From contig CBDEGT010000003.1 in NCBI GenBank assembly GCA_965237965.1, positions 1,116,001 to 1,180,000 of the forward strand: a stretch of 64,000 bases of DNA, in the 5' to 3' direction. The DNA comes from UBA2988 sp965237965. Lineage in GTDB: Bacteria > Gemmatimonadota > Gemmatimonadetes > Longimicrobiales > Gaopeijiaceae. Of this stretch, positions 8,381-18,721 are shown piece after piece. Under the pieces are notes generated by a model. It was given only the letters and a program-made list of their open reading frames with translations. It was not told the origin of the DNA and did no database searches. Every line of letters starts with the position of its first letter. The first letter of the stretch is position 1. A program made the translations under genes and the position numbers.

Positions 8381-11159
8381 GCGCGTCGCGGTGACGGCGA
8401 AGTACACCTGGAATGGGTGCCGGTCGCGGCGGTGCCGACCGATCCCGACCTCGCCTACCAGCTCCGTTACGGGGCGGAAGGCGGGGAGTCCAACCAGTGG
8501 CGGGACATCCCCGGCAGCGCGCCCGGCGGACCGAACGCGCGGAGCTACACGGTGACCGGGCTCGAGAACGGGACCCGCTACGCGTTCGAGCTCCGCGTCC
8601 GCCGCGAAAGCGGCTTCGGGACGGCGGCGGAGATTCGGCAGACCCCGGAGGCGCCGCGCTGGTCCGTGTCGACAAACCGGCGATCGGTCCACGAGGGTGA
8701 GGACGTGACCCTGAGCATCGCCACCCGCAACGCGGTCGGCTTCTACTCGGCGCCGGAGGCGCTGACCCTGGCCGTCATGGGCCAGATCGTGTTGGAGTTC
8801 GCGACCATCAAAGGGGCCGATCCCGAGGACTTTGAGATTTGGGTGGACGGCCACAAGGTACAGGGATACACGAAGGACATCACGCTCCTCAACTTCGACA
8901 TCGATCTCGACAGGGACCCGTTCCCCGCACAGCACTTCGACGTGGAGGTTCCGGTCGGTTCAACGTCCCTGGACGTGACCGTGACGGTGCTTGCCGACGA
9001 CGAGGAGGAGGAAGGCCAGGAGCACATGACCTTCATGGTGTTCCGCGGGGAGGAGCTGGTGAACGAGGACACATGGGATGGGACCGGGGTGAACATCGAG
9101 AGTCGCGACGCCGGCGTCGTAAAGCAGCTCGCGGTGGCCGACGCCGAGGCGACGGAGGGCGAGGACCCGTCGCTGGACTTCGTGGTGACACTCGCGCCGG
9201 CGGCGGCATGGACGGTGACCGTGGACTATGCGACCCGCGACGGCACCGCGCGGGCGGGCTCGGACTACACGGACACGAGCGGCGCGCTGACCTTCGCGCC
9301 CGGCGAGACGGAGAAGACGGTTTCGGTGCCGGTCATCGACGACACGGTGGAGGACACCCCGGAAACGCTCACATTGCGGCTGTCCAACGCCGATCCGGAG
9401 TACACCGGGGATAGTGGTGTGTGGGGCTCGGAGGAGGCGGGCGTGCTCATCGCGAACTCCGTCGCGACGGGGACGATCCGCAACACCGAGGACCAGGCGG
9501 AGCCGCGGGCCGTGAGTGTGTCGGACGCGAGCGCGGCGGAGGGCGATTCGGTGGTCTTCACGGTGTCGCTGTCGGCGACGAGCAGCCAGCAGGTCACGGT
9601 CGACTACGCCACGTCGGACGGCACGGCGACGGCGGGAGAGGACTACACCGTGACGAGCGGCACGCTGACGTTCCAGGCGGGCGAGACGACGAAGACGATC
9701 TCCGTGCCGATCACCGACGACACGGAGGACGACGGCGGCGAGACGTTCACGCTCACCCTCAGCAACGCCTCGGGCGCCGATCTCGGCGATGCCGAGGCGA
9801 CGGGGACGATCCGCGACACCAAGACCGCCGTTGACCTCTCGGCTGACTTCCCCGAGAGCGCGTTCACCTCGAAGCGGCACACGGGATCGGACGACCGCCC
9901 GCAGGTGGTGGTGGCGTTCAGCGAGGCGGTGGCGGAATTCGCGGCGAACACGCCGTCGGTGTCGGTGACGGGGGCGTCGGGGTTGTCGGTTCAGACCCAT
10001 ACCGAGGACGGGCTCGAGAACGCCTATGTGTTCTTCATGACGCCGGACGGGGACGGCGACGTGACGTTCGCGCTGACCACGAACGCGGCATGCGCCGCGG
10101 GCGGCATCTGCACGGCCGGCGGGACGGTGCTGACGGAGGTGCCGGCGACGCTGACGATCCCGGGTCCCGAGGCCGCCGCCGACGATGACACGGACGCCGA
10201 CGACACGGCGCCGGCGTCACTGACGGCGGCGTTCGGCGAGGTGCCGGCCGAGCACGACGGCCAGAGCGCCTTCAACGTCCGGGTCCAGTTCAGCGAGGAC
10301 GTCGGGATCAGCTACGTGACGCTGCGCGACGAGTCCTTCTCGGTGACGGACGGTGACGTCACGGGGGCGCGGCGGGTCGACGGCCGCCACGATCTGTGGG
10401 AGATCACGGTCGAGCCCGATTCGCGCGAGGCGGTGACGATCTCGCTTCCCGGCGGCAGCGCCTGCGGCACGGCCGGGGCCGTGTGCACGCGCGGGGACGA
10501 CCCACGGCCGCTGAGCAACAGCCCGTCGGCGACGGTCGCCGGTCCGGCGGACGACGCGCCGGAGCCGAACACGGCGGCGGCGGGCGCGCCGACGATCAGC
10601 GGGACGCCGCAGGTCGGGGAGGCGCTGACCGTCTCGACGTCGGGCATCTCCGACGCCGACGGGCTGGACAACGCGCACTTCGCCTACCAGTGGATCCGCA
10701 CGGGCGCCGACATTCAGGGGGCGACCGGATCGACCTACACGCCGGTGGCGGCCGACCAGGGCCAGAGGCTGAAGGTCCGGGTCCGCTTCACGGACGACGC
10801 CGGCCATGAAGAGCGCCTCACCAGCGCGGCGACCGATGCCGTTGCGGCCCCGCCGGCGCCGGCGCCGCTGACGGCGCGCTTCAGCGACGTGCCGACCGAG
10901 CACACGGGCGAGGCGTTCACGTTCGGGCTGACGTTCAGCGAGGACGTGGCGGGGCTGAGCTTCAAGACGTTGCGAGACCAAGCGTTCACCGTCACGGGCG
11001 GCGCGGTCCGGAAGGCCCAGCGCCGGCAGCAGGGCAGCAACGAGGGGTGGACGATCACGGTGGACCCGGACTCGCACGCGGCGGTGACGATCCGCCTGCC
11101 AGCCGGGGCGGTGGAGACCTCGGACGGGCGCGGCCTTGAGAGCGCCGTGTCGGCGACGG

Positions 11160-11871
11160 TGGCCGGCCCGGTGGGCATCTCCGTGGTGGATGCGCGGGTG
11201 GAGGAAGGCGCGGGCGCCATGCTGGAGTTCGCGGTCACCTTGAGCCGCGCGGCTGCCGGGCAGGTGACGGTGGACTACCAGACGGTGAACGGCACGGCGT
11301 CGGCGGGCTCGGACTACACGGCGGCGAACGGGACGCTGACGTTCGAGGCGGGCGAATCGTCGAAGACGGTCGAGGTCGCGGTGCTCGACGATTCGCACGA
11401 CGAGGGCGAGGAGACGATGACGCTCCGGCTCTCGAATCCGTCGGAGGGCCGGCTGGCCGACGCGGAAGCGACGGGGACGATCGAGAACACCGATCCGTTG
11501 CCGCGCGCTCTCCTGGCGCGGTTCGGGCGGGCCACGGCGCTGCACGTGATGGAGCAGGTCGAGGAGCGTCTGGAGGCGTCCAGAGCTTCGGGCTTCCGCG
11601 GCCGGTTCGCGGGGCGTGAGCTCAGGCGTGGGATGGAGCGCGATATGGGCCGGAACTTCCTGAGCCGGCTTCAGTCCACGGCGGTTCAGGGCGCCCGGGA
11701 TACGACGGGTGTCCAGTCCGATCTGAGCGGCTCCGAACTCTTGCGGACGGGTCTCGGGGGCGGCGACGTGCTGATGGGCTCGGGGTTCGTGTTGAACCGC
11801 GAGACGGGCGGAGGCGCAAGCGTGTCGCTCTGGAGCCGCGGGATGGAGTCGCGGTTCAGCGGCCGGGACGG
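11160..11871 (+). repeat. Direct repeat (about 710 bp) with 12319-13030
   Basis: Calx-beta, linker and the start of the autotransporter module are present twice at a constant offset of 1159 bp (for instance GTGATGGAGCAGGT at 11546 and 12705). Sequences just upstream of the two copies are homologous but much more diverged. This points to fusion of two paralogous genes rather than a simple tandem duplication. Confidence 0.85.
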
Positions 11872-14126
11872 CGACGGCCGCCATCTGCACCAAGGAGGAC
11901 AACCCGGTACAGCTGAGCAACAGTCCATCGGCGACGGTCGCAGGGCTCCCGGGTCCCGATGACGCCGCCGACGACACGGACGACGCCGACGACACGGCGC
12001 CGGCGTCACTGACGGCGAGCTTCGAGGACGTGCCGTCGGAGCACGACGGGTCGACAGTGTTCACCTTCCGGCTGCGTTTCAGCGAGGATCCGGCGGTGAG
12101 CTACGAGGTGCTCCGGGATCGCGCGTTCTCGGTGTCGGGCGGCACCGTGAAGAAGGCACGCCGGGTGGACGGCCGCAACGACCTGCGGGAGATCCATGTG
12201 CAGCCAGAGACCACCGGCGAGATCCGCATCGACCTGCCGGCGACGACCGACTGCGACGCGGTCGACGCGATCTGCACCGAGGACGGCAGGCCCCTGTCGC
12301 ATTCGCTGTCGGAGACCATCGCCAGTCCGGTGGGGATATCGGTCGCCGACGCGCGGGTGGACGAAAACGGCGGGGCGCCGCTGGCCTTCGCGGTCACCTT
12401 GAGCCGCGCGGCTGCCGAGCAGGTGACGGTGGACTACCAGACGGTGAACGGTACGGCGTCGGCGGGGACGGACTACACGGCCACGAACGGGACGCTGACG
12501 TTCGAGGCGGGCGAGTCGTCGAAGACGGTCGAGGTCGCGGTGCTCGACGATTCGCACGACGAGGGCGAGGAGACGATGACGCTCCGGCTCTCGAATCCGT
12601 CGGAGGGCCGGCTGGCCGACGCGGAAGCGACCGGGACGATCGAGAACACCGATCCGCTGCCGCGCGCGCTCCTGGCGCGGTTCGGGCGGGCGACGGCGCT
12701 GCACGTGATGGAGCAGGTGGAGGAGCGGCTAGAGGCGTCCAGAGCTTCGGGCTTCCGGGGCCGGTTCGCGGGGCGTGAGCTCCGGCGTGGGATGGAGCGC
12801 GATATGGGCCGGAACTTCCTGAGCCGGCTTCAGTCCACGGCGGGCGCGGGCGCTCGGGATACGATGGGTGTCCAGTCCGATCTGAGCGGCTCCGAGCTAC
12901 TGCGGACGGGTCTCGGGGGCGGGGACGTGCTGATGGGCTCGGGGTTCGTGTTGAACCGCGAGACGGGCGGCGGCGCGAGCGTGTCGCTCTGGAGCCGCGG
13001 GATGGAGTCGCGGTTCAGCGGCCGGGACGGCGAGCTGTCGCTCGACGGCGGGGTCAGGACGACGATGTTCGGCGCCGACTACGCGAAGGGGCCGCTGATG
13101 GCGGGGCTGATGCTCTCGCACCGGCGGGGCCTGGGCGGCTACCAGGGAGCCGATATCGGCCAGGCGGCCTCGTCGGTCACGGGGCTCCACCCCTGGGTGG
13201 GTTACCAGCTGACTGAGCGGGTCACGCTCTGGGGCGTGACCGGATACGGGAGGGGCTCGCTCAGCTTGACGCCGGGCGAGGCAGTGTCTCTACCAACGTC
13301 TCTCGCGGCTCCCGTCGCTCTCAAGGGCGGGCTCTCGATGTCGATGCTCGCCGGGGGCGTGAGGGGCGATCTGGTGGACTCCGGTGCGGGCGGGTTCGGG
13401 CTGGCGTTCAAGGCGGACGCGCTGTGGGTCGGGACGGGCAGCGAGGCCGTGGACGGTCCGGCAGGCCGACTGGCTGGGACCGAAGCGGTGGTGACGCGTG
13501 TGCGGACAGCGCTCGAGGCCTCGAGGGGCTACGTGTTCGGCCATGGGATCGCGCTCCGGCCGAGCTTCGAGGTCGGGCTCAGGCGCGACGGCGGGGACGC
13601 CGAGACGGGCGTGGGCGCGGACGTCGCCGCAAGCCTGATCGCGTCGGACCCGCTGACCGGACTGTCGGTCGACGTGCGGGTGCGGACGCTGCTCGTGCAT
13701 CAGGACGAAGGGTTCAGGGAACGGGGCGTGTCGGTGTCGTTCAGCTACGATCCGACGCCACAGACACCGCTGGGGCTGACGGCGCGGGTCGCGCCCTCGT
13801 GGGGCGGTCAGGCGATGAGCGGTGCCGACGCGCTCTGGGGCCGCGATACGATGGAGGGGCTCGGGGCGGCGGGCCCGGGATCGGGCGACCGCATCGACGC
13901 CGAGCTCGGCTATGCGCTGCCGGTCGGGAGTCGGCTGGTGGGGACCCCGAGGTTCGGCGTCACGACTTCCGAGTACGGGCGCGGCTACCGGCTGGGCTAC
14001 AGCCTGGCTGTCGTGCAGGGTGGCGCCATGAGCTTCCAGTTCGGCCTCGACGCCCAGCGCCGCGAAAGCTTGGGCCGGGGAGACGCCGACCACAGCCTGG
14101 TGGGCCGACTCACAGTGGGCTGGTAG
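11871..14126 (+). pseudogene. Autotransporter: SwmB-like and Calx-beta domains plus complete beta-barrel, 5' end missing
   Basis: Open from 11871 without a normal start (the first usable one is GTG 12030). It begins in the middle of a SwmB-like sheet (ICTKEDNPVQLSNSPSATVA), then another SwmB-like domain, a Calx-beta domain (DYQTVNGTASAGTDYT), the linker LLARFGRATALHVMEQVEER, and a full C-terminal autotransporter-type beta-barrel of roughly 330 residues (FGADYAKGPLMAGLMLSHRR ... HPWVGYQLTERVTLWGVTGYG ... FQFGLDAQRRESLG) ending VGRLTVGW with the terminal aromatic residue used for BAM recognition. The barrel is intact, but the frame lacks a signal peptide and is out of frame with the preceding module, so it would be silent unless frameshifted or recombined. 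Confidence 0.75.
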
Positions 14127-14497
14127 GCGCCGGCGGACGAGTAGTGTCCCCGGCGCGCCGGGTGTCCTTGCGAGCGTCGTCCTCCGGGCGATGGCCGTCC
14201 CGCATGCGGTGGGCCAGCGCGGCTTTGTCGCGCGGCCGGCCGCAGGCCCGGTTCGATCCTGCGGTCGACACATCTCATGGCTCCCCTGTGGTGTCAGCTT
14301 CTAGTCGCGGCCGCCCGCACTGGCCGCCCTGCCGACATCGATGTCAATGCACCGCACGGTGCAGCCCTTCGCCGCGATCCGTCGGCTGGCCTTCGACTCA
14401 CTTAGCACCACCCTCCGAGGCGGCATCCGGTCGCGCTCGGCCACGCGCCGCAGTGCATGAGCGGGTCCTCACATGCCGGATCTCGACCCCAACTGCC

Positions 14498-14995
14498 ATG
14501 GAGACGCTGACGAAGCACTTCGAATCGCGAGTGGATGCATCCCTCGAGCGCACGGGCGTGACGCCGTCGACGTTCGGCCTGCGGGCGGTGGGCTATCTCA
14601 ACCCGGTGCGTCAGCTCCGTCCTGGCCGATCCCCGAGACTGGCGATGGCCTGCCAGGTCCCCGTGTTCATCGAAGCCTGCCGCCGGGCCCATGTGGCCCC
14701 TGTTCCCTCCCCTGGGGCAACGCGCCCCGGAATTCTTCACCGAACAGAACGGAGGCAGACCGATGACGAGAGCAATGGAACAGGGCATGGACGCGCCCGC
14801 CCGCGTCCTGAGGTTACCTCGAGTGCAGGCCCGCACGGGGCTGGCGCGGAGCACGATCTACGTGCGGGTGGCCGACGGGAGCTTTCCCCAACCGATCCGG
14901 CTAGGCGCGCGCGCCGTCGGCTGGATCGAGTCCGAGGTGGATGCGTGGATCCGAGAACAGATCGCCGCGAGCCGTGGCAGTGCGTAGTGATTTGA
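14498..14995 (+). pseudogene. Small putative DNA-binding regulator upstream of alpA (stop codon lost)
   Basis: The frame from ATG 14498 encodes TLTKHFESRVDASLERTGVT, PSTFGLRAVG, then VRQLRPGRSPRLAMACQVPV, a pattern of small helix-rich regulators in which an N-terminal helix and a Ser-Pro-x-Leu helix form an HTH-like unit. The coherent part is about 75 residues. Compared with copy B (29779-30039), copy A has two extra bases near 14712. These move the frame so that it misses the ATGA stop and runs antiphase through alpA to 14995. Function is inferred only from context next to AlpA. Confidence 0.5.
14763..14987 (+). CDS. AlpA-family excision/phage-regulatory protein, copy A
   Basis: A 74-residue protein with the AlpA (PF05930-type, MerR-like winged helix) signature: RVQARTGLARSTIYVRVADG, SFPQPIRLGARAVGWIESEV, DAWIREQI. 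Such proteins activate or support integrase-driven excision of prophages and integrative elements, or act as element-borne transcription factors. ATG 14763 has a GGAGG site 8 nt upstream. In copy B the start overlaps the upstream stop as ATGA, so the two genes were probably translationally coupled. Confidence 0.85.
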   Translation: MTRAMEQGMDAPARVLRLPRVQARTGLARSTIYVRVADGSFPQPIRLGARAVGWIESEVDAWIREQIAASRGSA

Positions 14996-15334
14996 GTTGA
15001 GACGATAACCATCTGAATCGTTCGCAATGAGAGAGGACAGGGGCCATCGACAACCCGCCCTCCCGCAAGGTTCGCTCCTCTGCCATCTCCCCGGCAGCTC
15101 CCTGATTTGCGTCGACATCGGCGGAATGCGGACTCGTCCGACGGCCTACGCCGATCGGGGTGCAATAGCGCTTCGCGAGGCAGCGAGGTTGGTTGCGTTC
15201 GCAGACAGCTCGTCCGCGAACCTCCGCTACAGTCCACTGGATTCCCGTTTTGAAAGAGGGGTGTAATGAGGGGATGGTAGTTTGATGTCACGTCATATAT
15301 ATCGCAACAACACTGACTTATAAAAAATAAGACA
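14988..15334. other. Intergenic, no gene recognised; AT-rich junction at the right end
   Basis: After alpA there is no convincing frame. Around 15290-15330 the base composition drops sharply (ATATATATCGCAACAACACT, TATAAAAAATAAGACA) just where IS3 orfB sequence begins, which marks a recombination junction. Confidence 0.5.
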
Positions 15335-16158
15335 CAGCCGACCCAGCGCCGGGCGAGGAAAGTGGCGAGTGACGAGGCGGCGCTCCTGGAGGACGTGGTG
15401 CGACTCGCGAGTCGATTCGGCCGCTACGGCTACCGACGCGTCACGGACATGCTCCGCATCGAGGGCTGGGGGGTGAACCACAAGCGGGTGGAGCGGATCT
15501 GGAGGCAGGAGGGGCTGAAGGTGCCGGAGCGGCAGCCGAAGCGAGGTCGGCTGTGGCTCAACGACGGATCGTGCATCCGGCTGAGGCCGCTGTATCAGGG
15601 CCACGTCTGGTCCTGCGACTTCGTGGCCTCGAGGACGCACGACGGGCGTGCGCTGAAGCTGCTGACAGTGCTGGACGAGCACACGAGGGAGTGCCTGGCG
15701 ATCGTGGTGGCTCGCAAGATCCGCTCGCACGACGTGCTCGAGGTGCTGGCCGATCTGTTCGTCCGACACGGGCCTCCCGAGTATCTGAGGTCGGACAACG
15801 GAGCGGAGTTCACCGCGAAGCTCGTGCGGCGGTGGTTGGGGCGCGTGGGCGTCGAGACGCTCTTTATCGAGCCGGGCAGCCCGTGGGAGAACGGCTACAA
15901 CGAGAGCTTCAACGGCAAGCTCAGGGATGAGCTGTTGAACGGGGAGATCTTCTGCTCGTTGGCGGAGGCGGCCGTGCTGGTCGAGCAATGGAGGCGCGAG
16001 TACAATACCGTCCGACCCCACAGCGCCTGCGGCGGCTTTCCCCCGGCCCCTGAGGCGACTAAGCCGTCGCCCTGGTTCCTGAGGATGCCCGTCCTTCACG
16101 GCCCTCCACAGGTGCTGGGACTAACATAGGATGTGGTACCGCTCTTGGGGGCAGGTCA
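15335..16158 (+). pseudogene. IS3-family OrfB transposase, 5'-truncated, with IS right end (copy 1)
   Basis: Coding from about 15335 to the stop at 16129: THR-rich start QPTQRRARKVASDEA, HTH_21-like region GRYGYRRVTDMLRIEGWGVN, then a complete rve integrase core with Asp in WSCDFV, Asp in YLRSDNGAEF and Glu in the ENGYNESFNGKLRDE region, ending FLRMPVLHGPPQVLGLT. Some 40 N-terminal residues and orfA are absent. The IS right terminal repeat (CTCTTGGGGGCAGGTCA) ends at 16158. Three other copies (18.9, 30.3 and 59.9 kb) end identically. Confidence 0.85.
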
Positions 16159-16654
16159 GCTGACCGTACTCGACGAGTCCACGAGGCAGTGTATGGCGAT
16201 TAAGGTGGCTCGGAAGATCCGAGCCCATGACGTGCTCGAGGTGCTGGCCGATCTCTTCGCACGGCACGGGCCGCCCGAGCATCTACGTTCGGGACAACGG
16301 TCCGGAGTTCACGGCCAAGCTCGTGCGGCAGTGGCTAGCCAGGCTCGGCGTCCAGACGCTCTACATCGAGCCCGGCAGTCCCTGGGAGAACGGCTACAAC
16401 GAGAGCTTCAACGGCAAGCTGAGGGACGAGTTCCTGAACGGGAGATCTTCTACACACTCCCCGAGGCCGTCATCCTCGTCGAGCAGTGGAGGCGGCTGTA
16501 CAATACTGTCCGACCCCACAGCGCCTCGGGTGGGCGACCCCCCGCCCCGGAGGCGATCAAGCCATCGCCTTGGTTCCTTCGGATGCCTCAGCTCCACGGA
16601 TCCACGATGGCCGTAGGTCTAACATAGGAAGTGGCACTGCCACTGGGGGCACGT
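16159..16654 (+). pseudogene. Second, diverged IS3-family OrfB fragment with two frameshifts
   Basis: Reads LTVLDESTRQCMAIKVARKI in one frame, DNGPEFTAKLVRQWLARLGV and ENGYNESFNGKLRDE in a second, and EAVILVEQWRRLYNTVRPHS in the first again, so indels lie near 16290 and 16440. It is homologous to but clearly different from the copy just before it. Its own right end (CACTGGGGGCACGTCA) closes at 16654. Two related IS3 tails sit head to tail. Confidence 0.8.
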
Positions 16655-16656
16655 CA

Positions 16657-16716
16657 GTGGTCAAGATCGTAGACGATCGGGATATCAAGAGCCTCAAGAT
16701 TGTGGAGTTGGGTTGA
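16657..16716 (+). pseudogene. C-terminal tail of a gene coupled to the TIR-like gene
   Basis: Directly after the IS3 end a frame encodes VVKIVDDRDIKSLKIVELG and ends in TGA 14-16 of the overlapping sequence TGATG (16714-16718) with the next start. The overlap and lysine/isoleucine-rich composition, unlike the GC-rich surroundings, suggest the 3' end of an upstream operon partner cut off by IS3. The family is not recognisable from 19 residues. Confidence 0.45.
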
Positions 16717-17506
16717 TGGCAAGAGTGAGTAAAGAAAAGGCAGTCAAGCGGTTAAGAAAATTATTGGCAGACGTCTCAGAAGTGTACCTCGAAGATGAGC
16801 ATTCTCAGAAATATACGAAATGGACTTTAGATGTCGACAGAGCGTTTTATCGTATTTTCGGTGAAGGTAGCCGTGAGTATGAGCAGATCCCTGATACTTA
16901 TCGAGGTGAGCGACAGGATTACTTAGACTTTTTGGTTTCTCTGGTTGAATCGAATTTTGATGATATCGAACATTTTTGGGAAGACGACGGGGTATCCACA
17001 AAAAGCGAGACACAACCATTTCTGCATGACACAGTGCGAGCCGACAAGCGAGTAAATACAAACAAGGTCTTCATCATCCATGGCCGTGACGAATCGGCTA
17101 GGGAAACGGTGCGAGGTTTCTACAGGATCTGAGTCTTGAAGCGGTTATCCTACACGAAAAACCGAATAAGGGCCGCACAATTATCGAAAAATTCGAGGAT
17201 TACGCTGATGTTGAATTCGCGGTGGTATTGCTGACGCCGGACGATGTGGGTGCACTCCGAGAAAAGAAACCTGAACTCCATCCTCGTGCTCGGCAGAATG
17301 TCATTTTAGAACTGGGGTTCTTCATCGGCAGGCTCGGCCGAGAAAGAGTGTGTGTACTCAAGAAGGACGTTGTTGAAGCACCTTCGGATTACGAGGGTGT
17401 CGCTTATACCGATCTGGACGATGGGGGTGGCTGGAAGATAGAGCTCGTTCGTGAATTGAAGTCTGCTGGATTCGGCATCGATACAAGCCGGATGTTTCGG
17501 TCATGA
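16716..17506 (+). pseudogene. TIR-like nucleotide-binding effector (CAP12/Pycsar type), frameshifted
   Basis: The N-terminal half (16716-17132) is an acidic helical region (KAVKRLRKLLADVSEVYLED ... DIEHFWEDDG) leading into VFIIHGRDESARETV, the start of the TIR_2-like domain found in CBASS/Pycsar NADase effectors. A single missing base near 17112 shifts the frame. The rest continues as RFLQDLSLEAVILHEKPNKG, RTIIEKFEDYADVEFAVVLL, RARQNVILELGFFIGRLGRE, including the NVILELGF helix with the catalytic-region Glu, to TGA 17506. The family degrades NAD+ on second-messenger binding in anti-phage abortive infection. No cyclase is adjacent. GC content is far below that of its neighbours, a sign of transfer. 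The frameshift could also be a sequencing error. Confidence 0.75.
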
Positions 17507-17800
17507 ACCCGCTACTCTCAATCCCAAAGACGGAACTAGCCGCGTTCTGACGGCCGCACGGTGTTCAGAAGCTAGCAATCTTTGGCTCGGCATTACGGAC
17601 GGATTTCGGTCCCGACAGCGATGTCGACGTGTTGGTCGAGTTTGCAGCAGGTCATGCTCCCGGCCTGCTGAGCATGGCCGGAATGGAGATTGACCTGTCG
17701 GTTCTGGGCGGTGGGCGGAAGGTGGATCTGCGGACCGCGGAGGACCAGTCCCTGGACGTCTCGCGCCAGTCGCAGGCTGTCAAGCCCGCTTGGCCTGGCC
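17503..17800 (+). pseudogene. MNT-type nucleotidyltransferase (HEPN/MNT antitoxin) remnant
   Basis: Starts with an ATGA overlap with the TIR-like gene. Reads MNPLLSIPKTELAAF, an in-frame TGA (17548-17550), then KLAIFGSALRTDFGPDSDVD, VLVEFAAGHAPGLLSMAGME, GGRKVDLRTAEDQS. The GSALRxDFGPDSDVDV motif supplies the nucleotidyltransferase Asp pair used by MntA-type enzymes to AMPylate HEPN toxins. The C-terminus dissolves after about 17790 and no HEPN toxin follows. The frame happens to run on in register into the amidotransferase gene. Confidence 0.8.
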
Positions 17801-17838
17801 TTTGTCAAGTGCATAATCCCGCCTGCAACGGATACAGA

Positions 17839-18531
17839 ATGCGCGCCCACTACCTGCGTCACGTTCCATTTGAAGGCCCTGGCATGATAGAGCCGTGGCT
17901 TGGAGGGGCTGGATACGAGATAACGAACACTTCGTTTTTTCGAATGACCGAGTTGCCAGATCTCGAGAGTATAGATCTGCTCATGGTGATGGGCGGCCCC
18001 ATGAGCGTCAACGATGAGGGCGAGTTCCCGTGGCTTGTCCAGGAGAAGCAGTTCATTCATAGCGCCATGGAAGCTGGAAAACCGGTTTTGGGTGTCTGCC
18101 TAGGTGCGCAGCTCATCGCGAGTGCGATGGGCGCTCCGGTATATCCGAATCCAGTGAAGGAGATTGGCTGGTTTCCGATATACGGTGTTTCGTCTATTGG
18201 CAGGTCGACGTTTCGTTTTCCACCATCCGTGGAGGTCTTCCACTGGCACGGCGAGACTTTTGATTTACCGTCCGGGGCAATCCGCCTTGCGAGCAGCGAG
18301 GGCTGTGTAAACCAAGCGTTTCAGCTAGGCCAGTTGGCCATCGGACTACAGTTTCATCTAGAAACCACAGCAGAATCAGCGCAAGAGATCGTATCACACT
18401 GTCGCGCAGAATTGTCGCCATCGCGATATGTACAGTCTGAAACGACCATTCTCTCAGCCACTCCTGATCAGTACCGGGTGATCAACAACTTGATGGTCGA
18501 AGTGCTCTCGTTTTTGACCGGCGTCGATTGA
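17839..18531 (+). CDS. Class I glutamine amidotransferase-like protein
   Basis: A 230-residue GATase1-fold protein. MRAHYLRHVPFEGPGMIEPW is a typical start for the stand-alone family, followed by LLMVMGGPMSVND, the nucleophile elbow VLGVCLGAQLIASAMGA with the catalytic Cys, the His-containing VFHWHGETFDLPSGA and LQFHLETTAESAQE, whose His-x-Glu completes the triad. Such proteins hydrolyse glutamine or gamma-glutamyl compounds; the substrate here is unknown. ATG 17839 is preferred although the frame is open much further upstream, because everything before it belongs to the MNT remnant. Downstream lies IS debris. Confidence 0.85.
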   Translation: MRAHYLRHVPFEGPGMIEPWLGGAGYEITNTSFFRMTELPDLESIDLLMVMGGPMSVNDEGEFPWLVQEKQFIHSAMEAGKPVLGVCLGAQLIASAMGAPVYPNPVKEIGWFPIYGVSSIGRSTFRFPPSVEVFHWHGETFDLPSGAIRLASSEGCVNQAFQLGQLAIGLQFHLETTAESAQEIVSHCRAELSPSRYVQSETTILSATPDQYRVINNLMVEVLSFLTGVD

Positions 18532-18595
18532 CTCCTGTCCGTGAAGACGAGGGTTTCCCCGCTGCCGGTGAGGTCAAATTCCGCACAAGCGAAGC

Positions 18596-18721
18596 TGTCC
18601 CAGCCACAGTTGGAGGTGGTGGCTCCGGGGCACTCCTTGGTTAGCCTGCCATCTTCATTTCGGCAACTGGTTCTAGGTGGTCGAGTTGGGCCTTGAGCAT
18701 CCAGAGCTGGTCGTAGCCGAT
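18596..18721 (-). pseudogene. IS256-family type A transposase, C-terminal remnant
   Basis: The right end of an IS256 type A element in reverse orientation: CTGTCCCAGCCACAGTTGGA followed by GGTGGTGGCTCCGG, then the last codons of the transposase (IGYDQLWMLKAQLD ... EPVAEMK) read on the minus strand. The match stops exactly where an IS3 left end begins (18722). Confidence 0.8.

Larger units (their letters stand above)
5750..11962 (+). pseudogene. Giant Ig/FN3/Calx-beta surface protein with truncated autotransporter end
   Basis: A 2070-codon open frame without a credible start: it opens inside a repeat (GAWSVRVPADAS), one base out of frame with the LRR gene. Order of domains: three identical-length 274-residue Ig-like units (with a He_PIG-like motif ATGLPSGLSIDPGTGVIGGTP), a fibronectin III domain (about 8380-8660), a Calx-beta-like region, two classical Calx-beta domains (DYATRDGTARAGSDYT; DYATSDGTATAGEDYT), SwmB-like sheets, a QVGEALTVS Ig-like domain, another SwmB-like sheet, a third Calx-beta, and the linker preceding an autotransporter barrel (LLARFGRATALHVMEQVEER). 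At 11871 it shifts frame before the barrel. Likely a cell-surface adhesin by family, now without export signal or anchor. Confidence 0.75.
14388..15028 (+). repeat. Direct repeat block A (pairs with 29666-30297)
   Basis: About 630 bp, from CCTTCGACTCACTT-type sequence to GTTCGCAATGA, is shared with 29666-30297 with moderate divergence and small indels. Both copies hold the same two-gene regulatory cassette and both are followed by an IS3 orfB remnant. The 14127-14388 stretch before it has no recognisable gene. Confidence 0.8.

Noticed and set aside
4712..8935. A 1407-codon open frame on the minus strand
   Set aside because: Composed of His/Arg repeats (RHRHR) that mirror GC-rich repeats of the adhesin on the plus strand; no domain, ribosome site or natural composition.
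10217..12064. A 615-codon minus-strand frame opposite the Calx-beta region
   Set aside because: Antisense shadow with Arg/Ala/His bias and the same periodicity as the coding strand.
17629..18531. 300-residue single protein spanning MNT remnant and amidotransferase
   Set aside because: The first 70 residues are the decayed middle of a nucleotidyltransferase; family length and the ATG at 17839 indicate a separate 230-residue amidotransferase.
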